Assembly (NCBI RefSeq): GCF_032854445.1
Contig: NC_088303.1
Coordinates: 27,879,265-27,943,264 of the forward strand
Direction: 5' to 3'
Length of the DNA: 64,000 nt
Origin: Liolophura sinensis
Taxonomy: Eukaryota; Mollusca; Polyplacophora; Chitonida; Chitonidae
The first letter of the stretch is position 1. Every line of letters starts with the position of its first letter. Of this stretch, positions 44,413 to 55,317 are shown in pieces. A program made the position numbers and the translations under genes. The notes under the pieces were generated by a model. It did no database searches, was not told the origin of the DNA, and saw only the letters and a program-made list of their open reading frames with translations.

Positions 44413-47400
44413 GTAGTTGTGATGAATATTTTACAGGCATCAGTTGTTCCCCTTGACTGTTGCCATGTCGTCGAGGTGATCATTTCTTCATTCTATAACT
44501 CTCTATGCTTTTGCTAAGTTTTCCAGCTATAGGTGTGCAAGTTTGATACCTGGTGGGTAGGTGTATACTTGTAAGCCTCAATAATGTTGGAGATTGCTAT
44601 TGAAACCAGATTGTGATATTTTTCTGTTTTCAAATGCTCTGGCTTATATATGGGTTGCTTTCTCAATCAATCTTATACTTTGGACAATCCACCCAATCCA
44701 TAGCTCTCCTGTCAAAATATTTTTCTTCATAAAATTAGCCTCAAGTCGTGTTTTTATTGCAGTTATGTACACATTTGGGTACATCACAATACCATTGTTC
44801 GTGTATATCGGCTATAAGCTGATTTACAAATTGAGCCATGGAAACTAAGCTAGACTACAACTTTGTGGCAATTGTTTCACCTCTATAGTGGTTAATGTTC
44901 TAAAAAAAATCAACATGGCATTTGATTTGTGCCCAGTCATTTCTCATTCCATGAACTTTATGCGTGTGTAATGTGTAAAGGCTTTCCCCTCTTATTATGC
45001 ATTAATTAACTTTGTAGCATCAGCTGAAATTTTTGTCTCCGTAACCTGTCAATTTTGATTTCCCAAAGCTTGAACTAGTTTTATCTTTTAAGATGTGATG
45101 AGTATACATGTGTGGAGGTTTGATTGGGAAGTGGTTGATAAAACGAAATATTACTGAAAACAATTATTTATTTTTTAGTGTATTAACAGGGGGTGAAAGT
45201 CACAGTAGTATTTCAATCGAAAGTTTATTATGGTTTGTACGCTACATGCGAAAAATTGTGCATGGTGTAAAACACAAATCTGGCGAATTGTTGCGTGTTT
45301 CATCAACATGACTTAATAGTAAACATGCAGAATATGTGAACCATGTGTTTCATATGGCTTTGAATAAGCACATCCCTGCTAACCAGTAGTTACTGAAGAA
45401 TAAATGACCAACTAGTGCTTTTTAGGTGTCTGACGTTCTAAAAGCTCAATAAAAATCATATTATCCTTGTCAAAACACCCTGCTGGCTAGCAGGGAAGTG
45501 TACACAGTTTGAAACCCTGTGATGATGATGATATGGTAGCTATATGATGTGAATTCCGTATACTGGGACGATGAACTGCATGTATTAGATTTGGTAGTAC
45601 TAGCGAAGAATTTCACTCTTTACCAACAAAATGTGGTGATGTGTAGCTGTGGTGTGTATATCAAAGTTAAAATGTCTTGCTCTCCCTGGCCTGTAGGTAA
45701 GAAGTCTTGGCAATAGGTTTTCAAAGGATGGTTATAGCACAGCCTCTAGATGTGTTGATATTTGATATGACCATACCGAGTGCGCAAACTTGTAAACAAA
45801 ATAGTTTAAGTTTTCAGATGCGCTCTATGAATAGTAGTCTGCTGGTTGCAAATACAGTTGTTGAAATAATAGAGGCCATAAAATTTTCTACAATATATTT
45901 TGTATTTCATTACTAGTGTGACAGTTTCTCCGTTGAACTTATTGACTGTATAGAATCCTTGGGTGGCAGTATCAAGTAGCTTGTACGTGGACACCTAACA
46001 ATGTGGTGTTATCATGTGAGAGGCAGTGAGATAGTTAAGCAAGGAGGTAGTGCTATTCTGTGTAAACTGGGGTGTAAAGTTCATTTAAGGCAAGATTCAC
46101 GTGATACCAGAAGGACTCTAATTCACTTGTCAGTCCTGTCATTTTGAAGGAAACTCATGTTGATAAGTGGGATTTTGCATTACGTTTAACTGTATCCCTA
46201 AATTGGGCATCATTTCAGTTGTAATTTGTTAACTGTAAATCTTGAGTCATGAGTTGTACTAGTTGGTACATCATTAGGCTTTAAGTCGCATTATGTTGTA
46301 AAACGGTTGTATGTCAGCAGTTTTAACCTTGTGCCCGGGTTACAACTTACAAACGTCAGTGAAATGGGAGCGTGGTTGATGGGAGATGGCAACTGTAATA
46401 GATTGTTTGGGGAAGTGGATACTTCATGTCAATTGTGCCTTGATTTTCTCAATATCTGACAACCATTTTAATCTTTCAGTATATGCATGTCTGTTTGGGA
46501 ATGTTAACTCTTTGAAAGAAATCGAAGAGACAAAAAAAACAAGTAGTGGGTGAACTAACCAGGTAACTTAAAAGTTAATAGCTCAACTGAAAGGAAGTTA
46601 CCAGTAATTCTGTTGTTTTGTTACACAAAAATTACGTATGCAAAAATAAATCAGTTGTCGCTCCATCCTGTACAAATCTGTGCATTTTCATTACTTGTGC
46701 AGAAATGATCTTTCAGACTTATGACTGTATCTGTTATACTTCTTACACATAGCTCAGTTGTGTGCTGACAAGTCAATTAATTTAATATATGGACAATATA
46801 CTATACAGTAACATGTGCATGTGTGTACATGTGACCATTCCACACTTCGATCCGCACTGTCATATTATTTGGCAAGCTAGATGTCCTGGAATTTATATTT
46901 AAATTCAAATTGATAATCTTTCACTGTGTGATAGAGTAGCAGTATATACAATATTGTATCAGTTCATTCAAAGCTGCATTTAGTGACTCGAACAGGAAGA
47001 TTTGTACATGTGCTGTGCTGTTGATAATAATTGGTGATACTAGCAGTGATATAGTGATATGAGCAGTCAGTAGTTTTGGGGATTTTGGGGGCTGTTCTTC
47101 AGTCTAGCCAGGAGTGTTTTGTTCATCTCTTGGTGTCCATTGTAGCCCATGATTAGCCTGTGCTGTAGTTACATCACCACAGTGGCAATTCCATCAATCA
47201 GTGGAAGAAACCTCTGAAGTTGCACGACTGTTGAGTTGCATCCATGCAGACCACTTCTCTTCCCTCAGTATAACGTTAACTTTACGATCTCTTAACATCG
47301 TGCAGGCCTAGCTAACCTTGGTGTCTTTTCTATGATAGTGCTATTTTTGGAAATAATTCTGACTTGTGTGACGCTAGACAATTTCTTACAAACATGTGTT

Positions 47401-47984
47401 ACAAAGCATGTCTGGAATAAATTGATAAAAGCTGAACATAAATCCTATTTATGGTGATGAATTTGTGAATCAGTGGTGTGGATGTAATGCCTGGCCTTGC
47501 CAGAACTGGCGTTAAGACATCCCTGGTCCTGTAGAAATAGAGATAGGACTGTGACGAGGCACAGGTCTGGATACGTCAACAGCTATCATAATTTGTTCTC
47601 TGCTTATAGTAAACTTCGAAGTTAGGACTTACAGTGTGATCAACTTTGTGCTTCTTCAGTAAAATGACATTACCTAGTTCCAGGAATACCATCATTGTTC
47701 TCTGTAAATTATAAATGCTCTATCGTTATTAGTGCAACACTATGATTTTGTCCTCTGTAGATAACTGTACATGTCAGTTATAAACTCCAGGCAGTTTTGA
47801 CTTTGGTTGTTCGGATAGGTCTGATTTTGGAATGTACATAAATTTTGTAAATAGTCCAGTGTTAATGAATGGACTTGATTGGATGTGGTGTTTCTTGTAC
47901 AATAAACCAATCAACTATGCCTTTATTGCTTTCACAGTCTTGGCCTGTTACAGGACTTCTTGTTTCTTTATGGTTTCCCTCAGG

Positions 47985-49050
47985 ATCTGTCAGGTGCCGG
48001 ATGAACTGCAGTGGTTCCCCCATGATTTGTTGTGTGTCTGGCGAGGTGCTGTCTTCCTGTAGGATCTGTCCAGTACCTTGCAAGGTGCAGAGGCTCCTCC
48101 ATGATCTGATGAGGTGCAGTAGTTTCCTCCAGGATCTGCCCGGCAATATGAAGTCTACCTGTAAGATAAGTCCCTGGTGAGGTGCAGTGGTCTCCCCCAT
48201 GATCTGTCAGGTACATGAAAGAGGTGCAGAGGTCTCCTTCAGGACCTGTCAGGCACCTGGCAAGGCGCAGTGGTCTCCTTCAGAATCTGTCAGGTACCTG
48301 ACAAGGTGCAGTGGTCTCCTTCAGGATCTGTCAGGTACCTGGCAAGGTGCAGTGGTTTCCACAGGGATCTGTCAGGTACCTGGCAAGGTGCAGAGGTTTC
48401 CCCCAGGATCTGTCAAGTAGCTGGCAAGGCGCAGCGGTCTTCAGGATCTGTTGGGTACATGGTGAGCTTCAGAGGTTTCCTCAAGGATGTCATGTACCTG
48501 GCAAGTTGTATAGGCTTCGTCTAGGATCTGTCAGATACCTGGCAAGGTGGCACTGGTCTCCACAGGGATATGTCCAGTACCTGGCGAGGTGCAGGGGTCT
48601 CCTCCGGGATCTGTCAGGTGCCTTTCAAGGTGCACAGGTCTCCTCCAGGATCTGTCAGGTGCCTGGCAAAGTGCAGAGGTTTCCTCCAGGATCTGTCAAG
48701 TAACTGGTGAGGTGCCAAACCTCTGCACCTCGTCAGGTCCCCGACAGATCCTGACGAGGTGCAGTGGTCTCCTCCAGGATCTGTCAAGTACCTGGCCAGG
48801 TGCAGAGGTTCCTCAAGGATGTCATGTATCTGGCAAGTTGTAGAGGCTTCCTCTGGGATCTGTCAGATACCTGGCGAGGTGCAGTGGTCTCCTCCGGGAT
48901 CTGTCAGGTGCAGAGGTTTCCTCAAGGATGTCATGTACCTGGCAAGTTGTGGAGGCTTCTTCAAGGATCTATCAGATACCTGGCAAGGTGCAGTGGTTTC
49001 CACAGGGATCTGTCAGGTACCTGGCAAGGTGCAGAGGCTTCCTCTGGGAC
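47985..49050 (+). repeat. About 41-bp minisatellite, about 25 units, one unit inverted
   Basis: Typical unit: GGATCTGTCAGGTACCTGGC, then AAGGTGCAGTGGTCTCCTCCA. Units vary in length by a few bases. One unit at about 48718-48752 is in reverse orientation and forms a palindrome with the next forward unit. Two-unit blocks with CAAGGATGTCATGTACCTGG recur near 48485, 48815 and 48925, again showing block duplication. Confidence 0.92.
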
Positions 49051-49514
49051 CTGTCCATCTTCCCAGCTCAGCTTCCGCATTAACCACTCCGAATTATTAT
49101 GTTTACTAACCTTGAACTCATGTTGCCTGCTGTGTCCTTTGAGTGCCAAAGCTGCTCATGACAAAGCAGGCACCTCGTCACGCTAGAATGATAAAGATCA
49201 TAGGAGTAAGGTTCCAATTAAGACGCATCTACCCGGCGCATCTGAACTTTGCAAACTGCCATTTTCAAATCGCACGACTCATTGCTAGCAGGGACTTGGC
49301 AGTTCTCCTCAAAATTAAGATCACATTTTTCCACAATGGTTGCTTACAGTTCCTTCTGTTCATCACTAAAACAAAAATTGACTACCAAACAAGTAATCAA
49401 TTGCTCTTTTGATGGAATGGGGGTTTATCTTTTTCTGGATGATGCCGAGTGCATGTGGTTGATTTGAATTAAGACTGGCAGTTAGTGAGGTTTGGCTGGC
49501 TGTTGATTCACCTG

Positions 49515-49745
49515 CACCATCTGTGTGAATGGGGAACTTGTAAAACTTCTTCCAGCCTGTATCAAGACAGTCCAAAGATGTCCACTCATTAATTCTTCCC
49601 TTTATTACGTCTCAATTACATGTATACATGTATGTGCTCGTAAAACATATATGATGTACACATGCACTACAACTTCACAGAAGAAAACGATGCGTTCTAG
49701 CGTCATGTGGACCTGTGCAAGTCGTACTCGAGTCTCTCATTGTGA
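49515..49745 (+). repeat. Dispersed repeat F, copy 1
   Basis: AACTTCTTCCAGCCTGTATC, CTCATTAATTCTTCCCTTTA, GCTCGTAAAACATATATGAT, AGAAGAAAACGATGCGTTCT and ACTCGAGTCTCTCATTGTGA align with about 63226-63440, and the ACAGAAGAAAATGATGTCTTC part recurs at 61488-61548. The element is about 220 bp. I do not recognise it and see no coding capacity. Confidence 0.65.
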
Positions 49746-50454
49746 TGTTATGGTCTTATAGTTAGAATTACTATCTGATTAAAGAAAACATGTTTTTGTA
49801 GCATACAGCATTGGTATGTTGAGAACAGTACAGTCAAAAAGATGTGTTCCAGGTTAAGGAACGAAAGAGTCGGGATTTCTGAAAGCTAAGCTGGCAAGAA
49901 TGTAACAGATCTCAGATCTAAGTAAGATTTATGGTCTGACTGTCATGCATGTATAATAGGTACAAAAGGTTGGAGGAAACTCTAGAGTGCTTTACTGGCA
50001 CATTTGCCTGAAATGTTTCACACTGTTTCACATTTAAGAAAACTTTCACTTTGAAATCAGAATGTTCTGTGTAAAGAATTAAAAGGAATAAGTGGAAAAA
50101 AAAAAACAACAAAACCCTGGAGTTCAACAAACATAACTATATTTAGCGAATGTTTACACGAGCATCATTTACAATGTGTTCCATAATTATCATCTGTACA
50201 GCATTATGTTCAGTAAGGAAATAAACTCAATACGTATGGAGCTGCATAAATAAATACACAACATGTAAAATAATATAATTATATTCGTATAGAATCAGGA
50301 CATGTTTTCATCCAGCTATCCACCTTGTTGGGGAATGGCAGTGGTTCCATCCAAGCTCTGACCTGCGTGTGACACCACAAACATGACACAAACGTGGTTA
50401 TGTCAAGGAAATCCTGTAAATCTTCAACCCTTTCGACCTTTAAAGTACATTTTC

Positions 50455-50640
50455 TTTCTTTTGCTTGATTGTATGCATACAATTATTGTGAAAATGACAC
50501 CAAAATGATTTGTTTGTAATACTACACGTAAATGTTCAAGCTTCACAACACTGCAAATTATCTGCCTACCCCCCCCCCACCTATAGTTCTCTCACAATGT
50601 TTAAAAAGAAATGTGTGAAGAGGTGGTTGAAAAGGTTGAA
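50455..50640 (+). repeat. Dispersed repeat G, copy 2
   Basis: GTATGCATACAATTATTGTG, AAAATGACACCAAAATGATT, TTCAAGCTTCACAACACTGC and AAATTATCTGCCTACCCC match copy 1 at 36290-36450 by eye over about 110 bases, with weaker similarity beyond. Confidence 0.5.
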
Positions 50641-51259
50641 GAAGTAGGGTATATATAATCAGAAAATAAAAACAAACAACCACATAAATAAATACGCAAG
50701 GAAATCGATAAAAAAGCATATAAAGTACATTTAAAAAATTAGTAACTGCTGTACAAAAATAAATGCTAAAAAATAGGTAGATGACAAGAAAATCACAGAA
50801 CTTGTGTTCAACCACGCAAAATTGGTTACACATCTATTACACTCGTACGGACAACAAGCCAAAACTCAAATTTATCACTCTCAGTTGCTCATAGTAAACA
50901 TCCCTTACTAAAAAATATGGAACTGTTTAACTCCCAAAACTCCATGGCATATATCACTGACGGAATCTCTGGATTGACAGACTGATAAATTGCCTTTTTG
51001 CTAGTTTAGTTAATAGTTTGTTAGTTTAGTGTCCCATTCTGGACAGTGAAAGGTACACTTGTCCATCTAGGGGCACAGGGGACACTTACATTATAATGAA
51101 AAACCAACTCGGCATGACAATTGCATATTTTCTGTTATTTCTCCACATAAATACTACATTCAGATATGTGTATTAATCTGAACAATTTACTACAATGTAT
51201 TAAAATAGCCTCAAGGGCCTTTTCACAAAGCTCAATGGACTTTGTACAGATAGAAACCT

Positions 51260-51333
51260 GGCACCACATTCACAAAACCTGAAATTTTTGCAACTTTTTT
51301 TGCAGAAGATTTGCAAAGTTTTGTGAAGTGGAC
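51260..51333. mobile_element. Short fold-back (MITE-like) element
   Basis: GGCACCACATTCACAAAACC and AAAGTTTTGTGAAGTGGAC are inverted ends. The same end type (GGCACCGTTCACAAAACT on one strand) occurs at 61159-61303, suggesting a family. No target-site duplication was established. Confidence 0.4.
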
Positions 51334-52228
51334 AAGACTTGGGAGCAAACAGAGCACCTTGTATTCATCTGTAATCAGTTTTGAGGTCATGTTACATGAA
51401 GATGGCCACTGCTGTCAACCCTTGGTAATGGAACCTTCTCCTTTAAGAACTGTGAAGAAGAAAAAAAAAGTTGAAAATAATGTTTTCATTCCAAAAATTA
51501 TTCCATAGGTTTTTAAGGTATTTAAAATTTCATTTTCCCACAACACGTAAAAACAAAAAAATGCATCAGTGAAAACTAGGTATATTTGGACATCAGTCAC
51601 ACAGCAATTAGGAATGATAGCCTTATTTACCATATAATGCACGTGACAATCAAGCTAAATGAAGACTTTTAACAAAGCTTTGGCAATTTTACTGTTGTCT
51701 GATGGTCCAAGTGATGTTTTCTGTTGACCTTTTCTGTCAAACATCACTATTTCTGTGTACTGGTAGATTGTACTCGTACAAAATGACAAGATAGTTCACA
51801 AACAAGGCAGTGTGAATTGCATACTCTACGGGAGTTGATCCCAAATGCCTGGTTGACTGGTTCATGACGAGGTATTTTGACCAACTTGGTTGGCATCCAA
51901 TACATATTATAAAATGCGAGGACTGTTTTGTTTGCCACATCTGAATATTCCAAACTCAGACTCATGTGACCAGTGTGCTCACATACGTCCAGTAACAGTG
52001 TGGCACGACCTTTAGTTTCATCTGCTGTTGATGTTTGTATAGTCAAAGATGGCAGCCCTGCAGCTTTAGTGGTCAGCACAACAGCTTGGTATGCTGACTA
52101 ACACGACGCAAGCAATGACACTGGAGAATTTTCCTTAAATTATGGATCCCCCACTCATCTAGTAAACCACATTTCCCATTACATGTGTACCAGTGCAAGC
52201 GTAAAATTACATGGGCTGGCACCAGAAA

Positions 52229-53600
52229 CAATATAATAATAATAATAATAATGGCTTTATTTCAAGAGGGTAAAATACAATGTGTATACTCAGTCAACAC
52301 TTTGTTGATCTATCCTGAGGGCCTAGGACACACACAAATTTGAAACAATATGTTACATTACATATGTGGTGGAAAACATGGCAATTTGGATTGTGTAAAC
52401 CACCTGCAACAAGATTTTGAAAACAAAATATATTTTGATATACAGTGGCAAATTAAATCAACACAACGTACTTAAACAGTAACATAATAATAAAAGCAAG
52501 TGTGAATTTTGCCACTATAACTATCCCAACCAATGGAAGAGATAGGTTAATGGGAGACTGCCCATTACCGACCCCTTCCTATCCCCTCCAGAAGTTGGAA
52601 CCTCATGATACACATGTTCATAACACAGAATGAGTGAGTGGGTGATGGCCCCTTTCCGTCCCCTTCTCATCTGCACCTGAGCTCATGAGTGCTATGATGG
52701 CTTTCTCAAAATAAGGTATCGTTTTCAGTATATAATCCCTTGAAGATTTCGGTTCTTAAAACATTGAACTAAGTAAGAACATCGAATTTCTTTACTCAAA
52801 GCATTTCATAGAAATGGTCCTGAGTGAGATAAAAAATTTTATATGTTTCAGTTCTTGGGAAAGGCATTTTTAGTTTAACTGCCGTTGTAGATTTTAAATT
52901 CATAGCAAGGTTTAATTCAATTGAGAATACAGCTGACATATATGCTGGGATTTGTATACACTGATAACCTTGCAGTAGTCTACAAGTTGATTAATAGTAA
53001 ACCATTTTAACTTTTGGAAAAGAACTGTTGTTGGGGTCTGTCTGTCCACATTCAGTACAAGACGGGCAGCAGTTTTCTGCAGTTTGAAAACTCGATTTAG
53101 AAGGTCTTTAGAGCAGTTCCCCCAAATACTTAAGCAATAATAAATATGAGGTAGTATATGGCTGTTATAAAACAGCATTCGAATGTTTTCTGGGAAAAGT
53201 GTCCTGTTTTTCCTCAAGACAGAAAGCAATTTTGAAACTGATGAGCATGCATGATTAACGTGAAAATTAAACTTGGGGTTTTCATCACGATGTAAACCAA
53301 GCAGCTTTTGGGTATACACTCAAAACTTGGGGTTTTCATCAAGATGTAAACCAAGCAGTTTTTGGGTATACACTCAAAACTTGGGGTTTTCATCACGATG
53401 TAAACCAAGCAGCTTTTGGGTATACACTCAAAACTTGGGGTTTTCATCAAGATGTAAACCAAGCAGCTTTTGGGTATACACTCAAAACTTGGGGTTTTCA
53501 TCAAGATGTAAACCAAGCAGCTTTTGGGTATACACTCAAAACTTGGGGTTTTCATCACGATGTAAACCAAGCAGCTTTTGGGTATACACTCTTTCAATCA
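52229..53600 (-). mobile_element. Non-LTR retrotransposon (LINE) 3' fragment
   Basis: The minus-strand frame at 52912-53319 encodes a typical LINE reverse-transcriptase C-terminus: KLLGLHRDENPKFNFHV, then LLSVLRKNRTLFPENIRMLF, ILPHIYYCLSIWGN and LQKTAARLVLN. This resembles CR1/Jockey-group elements, clade not resolved. The 3' end on the minus strand has AATAAAGCCATTATTATTATT, an (ATT)n tail at 52229-52253. Endonuclease and the main polymerase motifs are absent, so it is strongly 5'-truncated. Its upstream edge is taken over by a 54-bp tandem expansion of the KLLG region. Confidence 0.8.
53271..53596 (-). repeat. 54-bp tandem expansion inside the LINE, 6 units
   Basis: On the plus strand the unit reads ACTTGGGGTTTTCATCAAGA, TGTAAACCAAGCAGCTTTTG, GGTATACACTCAAA. 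It corresponds to the reverse-transcriptase segment VYTQKLLGLHRDENPKF. Each copied unit adds a TGA in the reverse-transcriptase frame, so the expansion happened after the element was dead. Units are nearly identical, so it is recent. Confidence 0.9.
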
Positions 53601-53724
53601 GTTTTATGTGGAGGAATAATCATCCACATAAAACCAAGTTTACTGAATCAGTGAATACTGTTTTGTTCTGTTCTTGCTGTAAATCTCTAGCTCGTGGATT
53701 GTACTTACAGATGTGATTTTACCT

Positions 53725-54302
53725 GTGTGAGATATTTATGGTATTGCGCCCTGCCCTTACCTGTATGAGATGTTTATGGTACTGTGCCCTGCCCTTACCT
53801 GTGTGAGATGTTTATGGTACTGTGCCCTGCCCTTACCTGTGTGAGATGTTTATGGTACTGTGCCCTGCCCTTACCTGTGTGAGATGTTTATGGTACTGTG
53901 CCCTGCCCTTACCTGTGTGAGATGTTTATGGTACTGTGCCCTGCCCTTACCTGTGTGAGATGTTTATGGTACTGTGCCCTGCCCTTACCTGTGTGAGATG
54001 TTTATGGTATTGTGCCCTGCCCTTACCTGTCTGAGATGTTTATGGTACTGTGCCCTGCCCTTACATGTGTGAGATGTTTATGGTACTGTGCTCTGCCCTT
54101 ACCTGTGTGAGATGTTTATGGTACTGTGCCCTGCCCTTACCTGTGTGAGATGTTTATGGTACTGTGCCCTGCCCTTACCTGTGTGAGATATTTATGGTAC
54201 TGTGCCCTTACCTGTGTGAGATGTTTATGGTACTGTGCCCTTACCAGTGTCAGATATTTATGGTACTGTGCCTGCCCTTACCAGTGTCAGATATTTATGG
54301 TA
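53725..54302 (-). repeat. 38-bp minisatellite related to the RNF31 array, about 15 units
   Basis: In the RNF31 sense the unit reads CAGTACCATAAACATCTCAC, ACAGGTAAGGGCAGGGCA. It shares about 31 of 33 bases with the 33-bp unit at 55330-55850 and adds five bases, so it cannot keep a single frame. The donor-like ACAG/GTAAGG is retained in nearly every unit. The last units are shorter and diverged. Confidence 0.92.
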
Positions 54303-55317
54303 TTATTGTATGATTCATTAAAATACTCAGAAGTTTCACGCTGAGACCTGGAAGAACAACTCATGCAGTCTTAGTGTTCACGCTTTGCCGTGATTGAAGA
54401 ACAATAGGCATGTGGTATTGGAGTAAGTAAATAATACTCACAAGTGTCAAACTTTATTAACTGACAGAGGTTGTATGGTTTTGAAAATCTTAAACAACAG
54501 AAAAGAATTAATCTCTGAAAATTGCTGGGACTGGATTTGCTGTTTCTGTGTAAATCCCTCTTCTGTACAACTTCCCCAGTGGCATTTTGGTCAACAAAAT
54601 GTAGACAATCAATAATGTAGGCTAATCTTGGAAACTTCGTCACCAGCCATTTCAGGTTAATAAAAACACTGATAGCTGCGGCCAGGTCTACATGTCCATC
54701 AACCAGCCCAGTGATGCCTGTTTCTTTCCTGAACATATGTGTTTTGGGTTCTTTCTTTTTTTTTTTTAGTTCTTTCGATATGAGGCTTACACAATCCTTA
54801 CAGTAATATAAATACAGGATGTTATTCAGAGGTCACTTTTATAAAAAAGGCTACGAATGATAAGACATAAGTGTGAAGGATCATGCAAAGGCACAGTCAC
54901 ATGAGACTGCTGCCTGGCTGTGTTGAAGTTGATGGGAAGGTTTTTGGAGTTTGCTGGAAAATATCTGATGACATCATAACATAACATCAATGTAGGCCTA
55001 TATCAAAATTAAGTTAAATCGCCTAATTAAGCTGACGTACTGATTTTGATGTGCGGAGGTAGGTTACATACTAGTACTGCAAAATAAATTTTCTGCTTTT
55101 CATGGCTCCTATGTGTTCACATAGCTGAATACACTGGAACTACATCTTCACTTGCAAATTGGCTAGGATTAGTCAGTAGATGGAAGTATATTCACACCTT
55201 CTATGATAATCCTACGTGCCTCAGCAGGTCTCCGACACAGCTCAAAGGGTTTGTCATGCGTCTGTAGAGTGTTATTCACTATCTCCGAACGTGAAATGAG
55301 TGGTAAACAATTGACTT

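Larger units (their letters stand above)
42673..55317. other. Long gap between convergent WWP1 and RNF31
   Basis: It holds the WWP1 3' UTR (candidate AATAAA at 43179-43184), tandem arrays at 42715, 43829, 47985, 53271 and 53725, a LINE relic at 52229-53600, a fold-back element at 51260 and dispersed repeats at 49515 and 50455. About 44.5-47.9 kb is unique AT-rich sequence in which no conserved exon was recognised. A 1 kb stretch at 54303-55317 separates two related minisatellites. Further RNF31 3' exons could hide here but were not identified. Confidence 0.5.

Noticed and set aside
48187-49186. Cys/Val/Arg-rich open frames (up to 140 codons)
   Set aside because: They are translations of the about 41-bp array, with frame shifts between units and no conservation.
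53273-53716. 147-codon plus-strand frame with an 18-residue repeat
   Set aside because: It is the antisense of the 54-bp expansion inside the minus-strand LINE fragment.
54371-54736. 121-codon minus-strand open frame as a further RNF31 exon or separate gene
   Set aside because: No similarity to the HOIP C-terminus and no recognised domain. Its length is within what chance gives in 64 kb of six frames.
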